In this document: piece after piece, positions 38,116 to 47,064 of the stretch
How the letters are laid out: the number at the start of each line of letters is the position of its first letter
Numbering within the stretch: the stretch's first letter is position 1
NCBI GenBank assembly: GCA_965248855.1
Contig: CBDFKQ010000012.1
Location: 310,001 to 374,000 of the forward strand
Direction: 5' to 3'
Source of the DNA: CBDFKQ01 sp965248855
Lineage (GTDB): Bacteria > Bacteroidota > Bacteroidia > Cytophagales > 172606-1
Length of the DNA: 64,000 nucleotides
Position numbers and translations under genes: made by a program
The notes under the pieces: model-generated
Told to the model about the DNA's origin: nothing
The model's database searches: none
The model's input: the letters and a program-made list of their open reading frames with translations, nothing else

Positions 38116-38175
38116 TGATATTAAATGAAAAAGAATCACACTATAATAAGTGTGATTCTTTTTCATTTAATATCA
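38116..38175. terminator. Perfect 27-bp bidirectional terminator hairpin
   Basis: Arms 38116-38142 and 38149-38175 are perfect inverted repeats with a 6-nt loop ATAATA; A-rich and T-rich tracts flank an AGAATCACACT core. It lies between the convergent giant esterase gene and the 38249 gene. It is among the strongest hairpins in the window. Confidence 0.9.
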
Positions 38176-38248
38176 GTTCATTTTTGGATAAGTTTTATAT
38201 GATTTTTAATTCCAATTTACAAGAATTTTATTTGGAGACTAATTAATA

Positions 38249-38944
38249 TTATTTTATAGTTTCCATTTTTTGTTTAATCAAATCAAGGTCTTTTTTTGCT
38301 TTTTCTACTTCAAAAGCTGCAGCTTGAATTGCTTTTTTATTCTCTACTATTTGCTTACCTGTATCAACCTGTTTATTTTGCTCATTTTCTATCTTTTTTT
38401 GATAATCTATTACATTTTGTTTCGATTTTTCAACAGATTTATTTAAATCTTTATCCTTCTCATTTTTTTTATCTAAATCTCTTTGAGCAGAATTTAATAT
38501 TTTTTCTGCTGCTGCAAGCTTATCAGCCCAATTATCTTTATTTATTTTTAATGCAAAATCTTTTAGAAATTGTTGAGCCGCAGCATATTGAGGATCACCA
38601 ATAGTGACATAATCCTTACCATTATCTATTGCCAGAAAAACATAACTTTCACTTTTACCCTCCTCTGCTACTTTGCTGACAATTCGCACGGGTTTATTTG
38701 AAATGGATGCTACCTTCGCTTCGTTTACAATAAAATTATTTTTTGAAGATTCAACCCTTCCAAACTTTTTTAAATAGCTCTCCCATGCATCGGCAACATT
38801 GGATTCTGATTGAGATAAATGAGTTTTAAGACCGGTTCTTTGTATTTTTTCAACTGTTTCATTCGCTGAAATTACATCAGTCTGTTGCCCTTTAGTTATT
38901 TGAACAAAAAATACGGATATGATAATTATTAAGGTTTTTTTCAT
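38249..38944 (-). CDS. Secreted coiled-coil protein, function unknown
   Basis: About 231 residues from the ATG at 38944 (MKKTLIIIISVFFVQITKGQQ, signal peptide); an in-frame ATG six codons upstream at 38962 is also possible. The mature N-terminal half (about 25-150) is globular, with AWESYLKKFGRVESSKNNF. The C-terminal 90 residues are a Lys/Glu/Gln-rich coiled coil. No family recognised. Probably periplasmic or surface-associated. It is the downstream neighbour of another coiled-coil envelope protein (39212) on the same strand but separated by a hairpin, so likely an independent unit. Confidence 0.75.
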   Translation of the reverse strand: MKKTLIIIISVFFVQITKGQQTDVISANETVEKIQRTGLKTHLSQSESNVADAWESYLKKFGRVESSKNNFIVNEAKVASISNKPVRIVSKVAEEGKSESYVFLAIDNGKDYVTIGDPQYAAAQQFLKDFALKINKDNWADKLAAAEKILNSAQRDLDKKNEKDKDLNKSVEKSKQNVIDYQKKIENEQNKQVDTGKQIVENKKAIQAAAFEVEKAKKDLDLIKQKMETIK

Positions 38945-39119
38945 AAAAATTAATTTAATCAAATATGTTAAATTGTTTTAAAGGTTAATAAAAAAATAAT
39001 ATATGGTTTCTAAACTTTTTTATTTACGGAAGAAAACTTTCATAGTTAAACAGGTTTTAAAAATAATCATTTTTGGATATTATAAACCTGAATTTAAACT
39101 TAATGGGAATAACACAAAT

Positions 39120-39147
39120 AAAAAGCTGCCTATTTAGACAGCTTTTT
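39120..39147 (-). terminator. Hairpin terminator of the SPOR-like gene
   Basis: AAAAAGCTG (39120-39128) pairs with CAGCTTTTT (39139-39147), 10-nt loop. It is downstream of the minus-strand gene at 39212, where transcription reads into the T-rich arm. Confidence 0.65.
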
Positions 39148-39211
39148 ATCTTGATAAACAATAAATATGCTTGGGTTTTTAATACAACTCTATTTTATTA
39201 ATAGAATATTA

Positions 39212-39817
39212 CTAGTTATTTGGGTTTTGAACTCCTTCTAAAACTTCTTTAATATCTACTCTGCTTCCATTTTTATAAGCAACTATCCATGCATCACTAA
39301 CACCCATTTCTCGTAAATATTTTTTAAATTTATCAGCTTCCCAATAATCATTAAAATAACACAGCGTGTATTTCTTTGTACCATCTGCATCTACATCTCC
39401 GCTAAAATTAGGATTTTTATCAAAATATTTAGATAAATCTTTATTTCTGAATGCTCCTATTTGAACTTTAAAAAGAACTCCTTTTTCATTTGGCTTCACT
39501 CCTGATTTTGTAACGTTTGATGCTACTTCTTCAGCCAATTTTGAGTTTTCACCCTTAGATTTTTCGAGTTCGGTATTTTTACTCATCACTTCCGATTCCA
39601 AATTCGTAACTTTGGTAGAAAGTTCGCTGTTTTCACTGCGAAGGGAAGCTTGATCTTCTACAAGCTTTTTATAAGAAAGAGCATCAAGTTGCTTGAGTTT
39701 TTTCTTCCATTCTTTTTCAAGGGCTTTATCCTCTTTTGATTTTTTTTGTGCATAACTACCTGTAAATGATAATACTGTTAAAGCAACAGCAAGAGAGAGG
39801 ATAGTTTTTATTTTCAT
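39212..39817 (-). CDS. Secreted coiled-coil protein with SPOR-like C-terminus
   Basis: 201 residues from the ATG at 39817 (MKIKTILSLAVALTVLSFTGSYAQ, a clean signal peptide). The frame extends to 39943, but that stretch would place another hydrophobic segment upstream. After the signal peptide comes a charged coiled coil (about 25-110). The C-terminal domain (VLFKVQIGAFRNKDLSKYF ... YFNDYWEADKFKKYLREMG) is like a SPOR fold, the peptidoglycan-binding domain of cell-division and envelope proteins. The QIGAFRN match is the main support. Periplasmic. Confidence 0.78.
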   Translation of the reverse strand: MKIKTILSLAVALTVLSFTGSYAQKKSKEDKALEKEWKKKLKQLDALSYKKLVEDQASLRSENSELSTKVTNLESEVMSKNTELEKSKGENSKLAEEVASNVTKSGVKPNEKGVLFKVQIGAFRNKDLSKYFDKNPNFSGDVDADGTKKYTLCYFNDYWEADKFKKYLREMGVSDAWIVAYKNGSRVDIKEVLEGVQNPNN

Positions 39818-40207
39818 AAGGGGGAAATTATAGGTTCGACTATTTTGACAAAAGTATAGAAAATAATAAAAAAACAAAATTAATGATGCAATAACTGAAC
39901 TAAAAGTAAATAAAAAAAATCCATTTAAAAATATTTCAAACAATCTAATTTTTATTTTTAAAATACTATATCACTCGGCTTACTAATATATTTTTTTAAA
40001 TTTAAGTAATTATTTAATAATCAAATCAATAACTAAATAATATTCCACAATAATTTATAAAAAAGTAAAAAAAAATATCGATATAAAAAAAAACAGTATT
40101 TTTACGCTAAATGAGCAGAATTTATAATTTAGTTTATTACGTAAAGTTTTAGGAGGTAGTTACATACATTCTAAAAAAAACTACTTGTTTAATTAAAAAA
40201 TGTTTAC
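39818..40207. other. Divergent intergenic region before the nucleotidyltransferase
   Basis: About 390 bp, AT-rich, no supported gene. A GTAGTT/AACTAC hairpin (40156-40161 with 40179-40184) lies in the probable leader of the nucleotidyltransferase. The AGGAGG just before it is about 50 nt from the start codon, too far to be its ribosome binding site. Confidence 0.4.
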
Positions 40208-41215
40208 ATGGGGAATATAAAAGCTGTTATACCTGTTGCGGGAATGGGTTCCAATTTACGTCCTCACACTCATACACAACCAAAAGCACTTGTACCTGTA
40301 GCGGGTAAACCCATTTTAGCACATATTATTGATGCTCTTTTGGAAGTACATATTACCGATTTTGTTTTAATTATCGGTTATTTGGGTGATAAAATTGAGA
40401 AATATGTATCAGAACAATATCCTTTTATTAATGCAAGTTATGTAATACAAGAACCAAGGCTTGGGCTTGGGCAAGCAATTGCTTTAACAAAAGATAATTT
40501 TACAAATGATGAGGAAATGCTCATCATACTTGGTGATACCATTATAAATGCCGATTTACAAGCCTTTATTGATACACCAAATTCTGTATTGGGTGTTAAA
40601 AAAGTTGATAACCCGGGCTTATTTGGGGTTGCCGAAGTAGATACACAGGGGATTATTAGAAAATTAATTGAGAAGCCCTCAATACCAAAATCAAATTTAG
40701 CTTTAATTGGTATTTATAAAATTACCGACTCAAAAAGGCTTTTAGAAAATTTAAAGTTTATACTTGATAATGAAATTAAAACTCAAAATGAATATCAGCT
40801 TACTGATGGTTTGATGAGGATGATTAATGAAGGAGAAAAGTTTACAACTTTACAAGTAAGTAATTGGTATGATTGCGGTAAAAAAGAAACTTTACTTGAA
40901 GCAAATGCTATTTTATTAAATAAATCAGGATATAAAAATATAGCCTATCCAAATTTCCCGGGAAGTATTATAGTTCCACCGGTGAGTATAGGTAAAAATT
41001 GCAATATTAGGAGTTCTATTATTGGGCCTAATGTAGCTATTGGAGATGATACTGTGATTGCATATTCTATAATTCAGGACAGCATTATCGGATCTTTTTC
41101 TGAATTGGAAAATGCAGTTTTAAAACATTCCATTATTGGAAACGATTCCATACTAAAAGGTATGAGCCAAAGTTTAAATATTGGCGATAATACTGAAATA
41201 AATTTTAATAAATAG
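40208..41215 (+). CDS. Sugar-phosphate nucleotidyltransferase
   Basis: 335-residue NTP-transferase like glucose-1-phosphate thymidylyl/uridylyltransferases. The N-terminal Rossmann part has VIPVAGMGSNLRPHTHTQPKALVPVAGKPI, split here as the nucleotide loop (GMGSNLRP) and the PKALVPV segment. LGDTI is the metal/sugar site, and the C-terminal 90 residues have hexapeptide left-handed beta-helix character (GKNCNIRSSIIGPNVAIGDD). The canonical GxGTRLRP has its first Arg replaced by Asn, so nucleotide specificity may differ. The sugar substrate is not readable. It is close to glgX and galT but on the opposite strand to both. Confidence 0.85.
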   Translation: MGNIKAVIPVAGMGSNLRPHTHTQPKALVPVAGKPILAHIIDALLEVHITDFVLIIGYLGDKIEKYVSEQYPFINASYVIQEPRLGLGQAIALTKDNFTNDEEMLIILGDTIINADLQAFIDTPNSVLGVKKVDNPGLFGVAEVDTQGIIRKLIEKPSIPKSNLALIGIYKITDSKRLLENLKFILDNEIKTQNEYQLTDGLMRMINEGEKFTTLQVSNWYDCGKKETLLEANAILLNKSGYKNIAYPNFPGSIIVPPVSIGKNCNIRSSIIGPNVAIGDDTVIAYSIIQDSIIGSFSELENAVLKHSIIGNDSILKGMSQSLNIGDNTEINFNK

Positions 41216-41219
41216 AAAT

Positions 41220-41266
41220 TTTTAGGCAAAAGAACAGATATAAATTATAGGCTCTTTTGCCTAAAA
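41220..41266. terminator. Bidirectional hairpin terminator
   Basis: 14-bp stem TTTTAGGCAAAAGA (41220-41233) with TCTTTTGCCTAAAA (41253-41266), between the convergent nucleotidyltransferase and the 41268 gene; it reaches the last bases before the latter's stop codon. Confidence 0.85.
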
Positions 41267-41267
41267 T

Positions 41268-41630
41268 TTAATTTAATACTTCTACTGATTTTATAAAATA
41301 TTTTGTATCACCCTGCCACACATAAACAAAATACTTTTCAACATAATGCAATTTTACTTTTTTTCCTTCAGCCTCCCTCAATTTTTCAATAACATCTTTA
41401 TCAACCACAGTAAATGACCATGCGGTAGAAAGTGGTTGGGTGGCATCAACGCCTGAAACTCCTGTATTAATTTGCCCTTCCCACGTTTTAAATACATAAC
41501 CTTTTTTGCTAAACTTCACCAAACTCCCTACTCTTTCACCTTCACTATAGTACATAAAACTAAAAAAGGAAGCTGTTAATACTACAAGCACAATTAAAAC
41601 AATAACTACTCTTACAATTATTTTTTGCAT
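41268..41630 (-). CDS. Membrane-anchored conserved protein, function unknown
   Basis: 120 residues: one N-terminal transmembrane helix (about 5-29) and a soluble domain with SKKGYVFKTWEGQINTG, AWSFTV and a C-terminal KLHYVEKYF segment. Similar small proteins in Bacteroidota are sometimes labelled 6-phosphogluconate dehydrogenase, but nothing here resembles that enzyme and the label should not be used. Likely an exported or periplasm-facing domain. It lies 122 bp downstream of glgX on the same strand. Confidence 0.75.
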   Translation of the reverse strand: MQKIIVRVVIVLIVLVVLTASFFSFMYYSEGERVGSLVKFSKKGYVFKTWEGQINTGVSGVDATQPLSTAWSFTVVDKDVIEKLREAEGKKVKLHYVEKYFVYVWQGDTKYFIKSVEVLN

Positions 41631-41752
41631 TTCTATTTTTTTAGGTCATGTAATTTTATAAAAATATAAATGAATTATGAAATAACATTCATGATTTTTA
41701 TTTAAAATTTAAATTCATTTCAAAAAATTTAAATAAATTTAAAAACTATTTG

Positions 41753-43855
41753 TTATATTAATTGTAATAGAGCAGCAGATTTTGATGCAAGTTTATATTT
41801 ATCAGAAGTTGATTTATCATCAATTGAAAAAGAAATCTTCTCGCAGGTATCAAATATTATTTTCCACGAGCCTTCTTTATATAAATTAAATTCGACCTCG
41901 TTTTCATCGGCGTTTACCAGATAAATAAATGTATCGGTTGAGTTTTCTTTATTCTCCAAATACATTCCAAATGATTTTATATTATACCAATTATCATCAA
42001 CAATAGGTTTTCCTTCTGCATTAAACCAATCAAGGCCATCATTAATCCATTCAGTTAATAAATCGCCATCCGGATATTTAATGCCATGAAAAATATGTTT
42101 ATTTTTTCTAAATGCAATTAATTTTGAAGTAAAATCAAATAGAATTTGTTGTTCCTCATCCCAATCCCAAATCATCCAGGTTAATTCATCATCTTGGCAA
42201 TAGCCATTGTTATTGCCTTTTTGTGTACGGCCATATTCATCGCCGTGTGCTATCATTGGGGTGCCCCAACTTAAAAGTAAGGTTGAAAGTAAATTTTTTT
42301 TATGTTTTTGTCGCAATGCTATTATTTCCTTATTATCTGTTTCTCCTTCTACACCATAATTAATTGAATTATTATGATTTTCACCGTCATTATTATTTTC
42401 TTTATTATCCTCATTATGTTTTTTAGAATAACTAACTAAATCGTGCATGGTAAAGCCATCATGAGCGACAATAAAATTTATGCTTGAATGTGGCGACCTT
42501 GCATCGGAATTATAAATATCAGGACTGCCTCCAATTCTAAAAGCTAAGTCTTTACCGGTGTTTTTATCTCCATTCCAAAACTTTCTCACCGTATCGCGGT
42601 AGCTTCCATTCCAATCCGACCATAAACTTGGGAAACCTCCAACCTGATAACCATCTTCACCTAAATCCCAAGGTTCTGCAATTAGCTTTGTATTTGATAA
42701 AATTGGATCCTGATGTATAACAGTAAAAAATGATGAATATTTATCAAAAAGATGTTCTCCTCTACCTAAAGTTGCTCCCAAATCAAAACGAAAACCATCT
42801 ATATGCATTTCAATAACCCAATACCTTAAACTATCCATCACCAATTGAAGAGTTTGATGGTGGAAAGTATTAAAAGTGTTTCCGGTGCCTGTATAATCTA
42901 CAAAATGCCTTTTATTTTCTCTGTCAAGCCTGTAATATACTTTATTATCAAGGCCTTTGAAAGATAATATAGGTCCTAATTGGCCTCCTTCAGCTGTATG
43001 ATTATAAACTACATCAATAATAACTTCTATACCGTTTTCATGAAAAGTTTTTACCATTTGTTTAAATTCATTCACCTGGCCGCCACTTGTACCTGATGAT
43101 GAATATTCATTATGCGGAGCAAAATAGCCTATTGTATTATAACCCCAGTAATTTCTTAAACCTTTCTCTTTTAAAAAATGGTCTTGAACGAACTGATGAA
43201 CAGGCAAAAGTTCAACCGTTGTAATGCCTAGTTTTTTTAAATATTTTATGATTGGTTCGCTTGCTAAACCTGCGTAAGTTCCTCTTAAATGCGGTTCAAC
43301 TTCCGGATGAAGCATTGTAAAGCCTTTTACATGCAATTCATAAATAACAGATTGAGAAAGTGGAATATTTAAATGCTTGTCATCACCCCAATCAAAATCA
43401 TTAGCTATTACTATCGACCTCATCATTCCCGAAACGTTGTCATTGGTATCCATATATAAATCTTTATCGGCATCCTTCATATATGTTTTATATCCATAAA
43501 TAGGTTTATCCCAATCTATCATACCATGCATTGCTTTAGCATAAGGATCCAGCAAAAGTTTATGAGGATTAAATAATAAGCCATTTTTAGGATCGAATTT
43601 TCCATAAGCCCTATATCCATAAAGCTGACCGGGAAGTAAATTTTCAATATAAACACTCCAGGTATGGTCTTTAGCTTTTTGCATTTTTATGGGTGACAAT
43701 TCTTTACCTTCATCATCAAAGAGGCAAAGTTCAATATTATCTGCACTGTTGCTGTGAACCGAAAAATAAACGCCTTTGCCATCGTAATGAGCTCCTAATG
43801 GGAAATGAGCAGGTATAGTTTTTTCATAAGTGGCAACTAAAGTTTGCATTTTCAA
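41753..43855 (-). CDS. glgX: Glycogen debranching enzyme GlgX (GH13)
   Basis: 700-residue isoamylase-type GH13 enzyme cutting alpha-1,6 branches of glycogen limit dextrin. The N-terminal CBM48-like domain (about 10-110, PLGAHYDGKGVYFSVHS) precedes the catalytic barrel. Conserved regions are visible: DVVYNH, GFRFDLG with the nucleophile Asp, AEPWD with the acid/base Glu, and VAHDGFTMHD. Normal length. It would supply linear dextrins to MalQ. It sits between galT (168 bp upstream) and the small 41268 gene, all on the minus strand. A stretch upstream (43950-43965) shares ATGTCGTTTAA with the region after the IS110 element. Confidence 0.93.
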   Translation of the reverse strand: MKMQTLVATYEKTIPAHFPLGAHYDGKGVYFSVHSNSADNIELCLFDDEGKELSPIKMQKAKDHTWSVYIENLLPGQLYGYRAYGKFDPKNGLLFNPHKLLLDPYAKAMHGMIDWDKPIYGYKTYMKDADKDLYMDTNDNVSGMMRSIVIANDFDWGDDKHLNIPLSQSVIYELHVKGFTMLHPEVEPHLRGTYAGLASEPIIKYLKKLGITTVELLPVHQFVQDHFLKEKGLRNYWGYNTIGYFAPHNEYSSSGTSGGQVNEFKQMVKTFHENGIEVIIDVVYNHTAEGGQLGPILSFKGLDNKVYYRLDRENKRHFVDYTGTGNTFNTFHHQTLQLVMDSLRYWVIEMHIDGFRFDLGATLGRGEHLFDKYSSFFTVIHQDPILSNTKLIAEPWDLGEDGYQVGGFPSLWSDWNGSYRDTVRKFWNGDKNTGKDLAFRIGGSPDIYNSDARSPHSSINFIVAHDGFTMHDLVSYSKKHNEDNKENNNDGENHNNSINYGVEGETDNKEIIALRQKHKKNLLSTLLLSWGTPMIAHGDEYGRTQKGNNNGYCQDDELTWMIWDWDEEQQILFDFTSKLIAFRKNKHIFHGIKYPDGDLLTEWINDGLDWFNAEGKPIVDDNWYNIKSFGMYLENKENSTDTFIYLVNADENEVEFNLYKEGSWKIIFDTCEKISFSIDDKSTSDKYKLASKSAALLQLI

Positions 43856-44022
43856 TATGATTTAATAGTTTAATAAAATGAATTTCTTTAATTGCTTTGC
43901 TATAAATAAGTATGCCAATGACAATTGTTTTATTTTAATTTATACACGTATAGATGTCGTTTAATTGATGTTTTTATTGGAATATAATGAGAAAGAATGT
44001 AAATATTTATAATAATGATTTT

Positions 44023-45066
44023 TTAAGAAGTTATTTTATAATGCTTTTGTGAAAGACTTCTTAATTTTTCGGCAGCCCATTCAGGAGTTATATCTCTTTG
44101 CGGATTTCCTAACATTTCATAACCCACCATAAATTTTTTTACAGTTGCGGATCTAAGCAACGGAGGGTAGAAGTGAAAATGAAAATGCCATTCAGGATGT
44201 TTTTCACCATCGCATGGCGCCTGATGTATGCCTGCGGAATATGGAAATGAGATTTCAAATAAATTATCGTATTTAATAGTCAACTGTTTAAGTATGTCGG
44301 CTAAATTATTTTTTTCATCTTCATTTAATTCTAACAAATTGCTTACAGCTCTTTTACTTATAATAATTGTTTCGAAAGGCCAAACTGCCCAAAATGGAAC
44401 AAGGGCAACAAAACTTTCATTTTCAACAACTATTCTCAACTTCTCTTCCAATTCTTTTTTTAAATAATCTGAAAGTAAAGTATTGCCATGCAGCTTAAAA
44501 TATTTTAATTGTTGATGACTTTCTTTTAAAATTTCATTTGGAATGGATTTCGTTGCCCATATTTGACCATGAGGGTGGGGATTTGAACAACCCATCATTT
44601 CGCCTTTGTTCTCAAAAATCTGTATATAATTTATTTCCTCTTTTTTACTAAGTTCATCAAAATTTTCGACCCACACATCTACTACTTTTCTAATTGAGTA
44701 GATGTCCATTTCGGGCAATGTAAGGTTGTGCAAGGGTGAAAAGCATATTACTTTGCAAATACCTGTTTCACTTTCTGCAATTAATAAATTATCAATATTT
44801 ATTTTTCCTTCAGGTACATTGGTTTGCAATGCAGCAAAATCATTTATAAAAACAAAAGTATTTTTATAATCAGGGTTTTTTAATCCTCCGGCTCTCTCAT
44901 TACCAGGGCATAAATAACATTTGTCATCATACTCCGGGCGATTGTCAATCGAAAACTTTTCTACCTGACCTTGCCAGGGGCGTTTAGAACGTTGAGGAGA
45001 AACTAAAATCCATTCCCCGGTTAAAATATTAAATCTGCGATGCGAAAATTCTGTATAATCAAACAT
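44023..45066 (-). CDS. galT: Galactose-1-phosphate uridylyltransferase
   Basis: HIT-superfamily enzyme of the Leloir pathway. 347 residues with the zinc-binding CYLCPGNERAGG (Cys50, Cys53) and the active site NPHPHGQIW, where His166 is the expected nucleophile and His164 a metal ligand. C-terminal HxHxH-type residues (HPEWHFHFHFYPP) complete the second metal site. Full length. No galK or galE is adjacent. It lies upstream of glgX on the same strand, so galactose and glycogen use may be coexpressed. The region upstream holds one copy of the dispersed motif. Confidence 0.95.
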   Translation of the reverse strand: MFDYTEFSHRRFNILTGEWILVSPQRSKRPWQGQVEKFSIDNRPEYDDKCYLCPGNERAGGLKNPDYKNTFVFINDFAALQTNVPEGKINIDNLLIAESETGICKVICFSPLHNLTLPEMDIYSIRKVVDVWVENFDELSKKEEINYIQIFENKGEMMGCSNPHPHGQIWATKSIPNEILKESHQQLKYFKLHGNTLLSDYLKKELEEKLRIVVENESFVALVPFWAVWPFETIIISKRAVSNLLELNEDEKNNLADILKQLTIKYDNLFEISFPYSAGIHQAPCDGEKHPEWHFHFHFYPPLLRSATVKKFMVGYEMLGNPQRDITPEWAAEKLRSLSQKHYKITS

Positions 45067-45152
45067 TTAAAAAAATTGAGACGAAAAAATTATAAAAAAT
45101 ATGGTAAAATCAGTAAAAATAAATAATAGATAAGCCGGGATGCAATTTAAAA

Positions 45153-45178
45153 ATTATGAATATATTGATATTGATAAA
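45153..45178 (+). repeat. Dispersed intergenic motif, copy upstream of galT
   Basis: ATTATGAATATATTGATA running into ATTGATATTGATAAA; it shares 18 bases with copy 1 and 15 with the copy near the IS110 element. It lies between the divergent-side ends of galT and the yihY-type gene. Confidence 0.6.
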
Positions 45179-45355
45179 CTGATAATCAATTTATTTTGAG
45201 ATTATTTATTTTATTTTTTGGGTTAGGAATTACAGTGGAAATCCTTTTTGTGAGGTACGAAACAAAAATATTGAGACGTAAGCCCGGCCACAGGCAACAT
45301 CCAGACATTATTTTACTTTTTAATATCCATAATGTTTAAAATAAAATGTATAAAA

Positions 45356-46309
45356 TTATGAAAGTTTTTCAATTATATCTTTTTCAATTTTTAATATTTT
45401 ACCTGCATCACTTACTACTTCTTTTGTTTCAATCATTACTGCTTCCCTTTTAGGAATTATTCCATTACCAAACGTATAGGAATAAGCCTTGGTAAATTCA
45501 GCACCGAAATATAATATTATGGATGAATAATATACCCACAATAAAATTACTACCAACGATCCTGCGGCACCATAAGCATATCCGGCTTTTGTTTGACCCA
45601 AATAAAGACCAATAATAAACTTTCCAATCATAAAAAAGAAAGATGTAAAAGTTGCGCCTATCAAGGCATCTTTCCAGGCTAAATACCCGTCGGGAAGTAC
45701 TTTAAATATGACAGAAAACATAAACGTAATAATGATCAACAATATTAAAAGGTTAATTATATAAAAAATATAAATGGCCATGTGAGGAAATAAATGTTGA
45801 ACATGTTCACTAAAAACATCAAGTACGGTATTAATTACTAAGGCTACCAATAGTAAAAAACCAATTGTAACAATCATTGAAAATGATAACAGGCGGTTAA
45901 TAATAATTTTCAACCAACCTCTTTTAGGTTTTGCCCTTAACGACCATATATAATTAATAGAATCCTGTATTTCAGAAAAAACACCTGTAGCTCCCAATAA
46001 CAATGTTACCAAACCAATAACTGTTGCTTTGATTGTATGATTTGATAATTGTGCATTTTTAATCATATCTTGCACTTCAAGTGCGGCACTACTCCCTATT
46101 AAATCTTTTATTTGCCCATACACCTGACCTTGAACAGCCTCTCTGCCAAAAAAAAGACTGGCCAGCGATATTATAATTACCAGCATAGGTGAAAGAGAAA
46201 AAATAGTATAATAAGATAAAGAAGCACTAAGTTTCATTCCATTATCATCTATAAAACCGACATATGCTTTTTTTAGTAAAAGCCAGAAATTTTTAAAAAA
46301 TTGTTTCAT
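45356..46309 (-). CDS. YihY/UPF0761 family inner-membrane protein
   Basis: 317 residues with six predicted helices. The family pattern is recognisable: GMKLSASLSYYTIFSLSPMLVIIISLASL near the N-terminus, then LPDGYLAWKDALIGATFTSFFF and the SLVVILLWVYYSSIILYFGAEFTKAY C-terminal helices. Once annotated as ribonuclease BN, the family is not a nuclease; its function is unsettled. The cytoplasmic tail (about 285-317) is charged. Transcribed alone. Confidence 0.92.
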   Translation of the reverse strand: MKQFFKNFWLLLKKAYVGFIDDNGMKLSASLSYYTIFSLSPMLVIIISLASLFFGREAVQGQVYGQIKDLIGSSAALEVQDMIKNAQLSNHTIKATVIGLVTLLLGATGVFSEIQDSINYIWSLRAKPKRGWLKIIINRLLSFSMIVTIGFLLLVALVINTVLDVFSEHVQHLFPHMAIYIFYIINLLILLIIITFMFSVIFKVLPDGYLAWKDALIGATFTSFFFMIGKFIIGLYLGQTKAGYAYGAAGSLVVILLWVYYSSIILYFGAEFTKAYSYTFGNGIIPKREAVMIETKEVVSDAGKILKIEKDIIEKLS

Positions 46310-46603
46310 TTATTTCAATTATGTTCTTTTTAAAATTTATTCGAAAATAATACCTTAAAATAATATTATACAATTAAAATTATTTGTTTGTTAAAATGCT
46401 CACCAATAATGCATTTTAATGTAAAATTTTACTTAATAAATGAAATCTGTAGACAGTTAACCCCAATAATCTTAATTCTACAATTTAATTCTACAATTTT
46501 TCTACCAAAATATATTATTTCATATAAAAAATAAGTGGCAGGATTTTTTAAATAGTATCATCAAACAGACAAATTATTCAAAACACTTAAACTAATTATT
46601 ATC
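46310..46603. other. Divergent intergenic region upstream of yihY-type and DUF5670 genes
   Basis: 294 bp of AT-rich sequence without a gene. It includes a short imperfect tandem duplication of a 13-bp unit containing ATTCTACAATT around 46472-46500. No clear promoter box. Confidence 0.35.
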
Positions 46604-46759
46604 ATGAAAAGTATCTTATACATTGTTGCTGTGGTTCTTATAATAGGATGGGCAATAGGAGTTTTTGCATATAGTGCATCAGGTTTAATTCACGTATTAT
46701 TAGTTATTGCTCTTATCGCAATATTATTAAGCGTAATTGGCGGAAGAACAAGAATATAA
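46604..46759 (+). CDS. Lmo0937/DUF5670-type small membrane protein
   Basis: 51 residues (MKSILYIVAVVLIIGWAIGV ... LLSVIGGRTRI), two hydrophobic helices separated by FAYSASGLIH. This matches the small Lmo0937/DUF5670 family, usually linked to envelope stress and very common in Bacteroidota, by the VVLIIGWAIGVF and GLIHVLLVIALIAILL segments. The stop is TAA at 46757. It is followed 41 bp later by another tiny membrane protein, possibly cotranscribed. Confidence 0.82.
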   Translation: MKSILYIVAVVLIIGWAIGVFAYSASGLIHVLLVIALIAILLSVIGGRTRI

Positions 46760-46800
46760 TCTCAAATCCTTATTTTATCTATACCCTTTTTTTTAAAAAA

Positions 46801-46986
46801 ATGATACCAACATTAATTTTCGTATGGGTTGTATTTGCAGCCTTCGGTTTAGCTGCCGTATTTGAATATTTAAATTATAAGGAAGAAAATAAATTTCTTG
46901 ATATAAAAAGAAATATGAGTAAGCCTAAAAAAGATTTTTCTAGCTTTTATAAAAATATTAAAAATAAAACATTGAATGTTAATTAA
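46801..46986 (+). CDS. Small single-pass membrane protein, function unknown
   Basis: 61 residues: one hydrophobic helix (about 3-23, MIPTLIFVWVVFAAFGLAAVF) and a Lys-rich tail. Not recognised. Support comes from the ATG preceded by a pyrimidine-rich stretch, the membrane-plus-basic-tail pattern and the terminator just after it. Confidence is moderate because of its length. Confidence 0.6.
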   Translation: MIPTLIFVWVVFAAFGLAAVFEYLNYKEENKFLDIKRNMSKPKKDFSSFYKNIKNKTLNVN

Positions 46987-47030
46987 TTCAAGGTTAAAGG
47001 GTTTAGAATAAAAATGAGGTGGATTATATG

Positions 47031-47061
47031 AATAAGAGTAGGGAAATTCCTTGCTCTTATT
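47031..47061. terminator. Hairpin terminator between the small membrane protein and dnaG
   Basis: AATAAGAG (47031-47038) pairs with CTCTTATT (47054-47061), and T7 continues on the plus side, right before the dnaG stop codon on the other strand. Confidence 0.75.
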
Positions 47062-47064
47062 TTT

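Noticed and set aside
40150..40207. AGGAGG as ribosome binding site of the nucleotidyltransferase
   Set aside because: It lies about 50 nt upstream of the start codon and forms part of a hairpin; genes of this phylum rarely use such sites.
41268..41630. 6-phosphogluconate dehydrogenase
   Set aside because: The label circulates for similar small Bacteroidota proteins, but the sequence has no dinucleotide-binding motif and only 120 residues.
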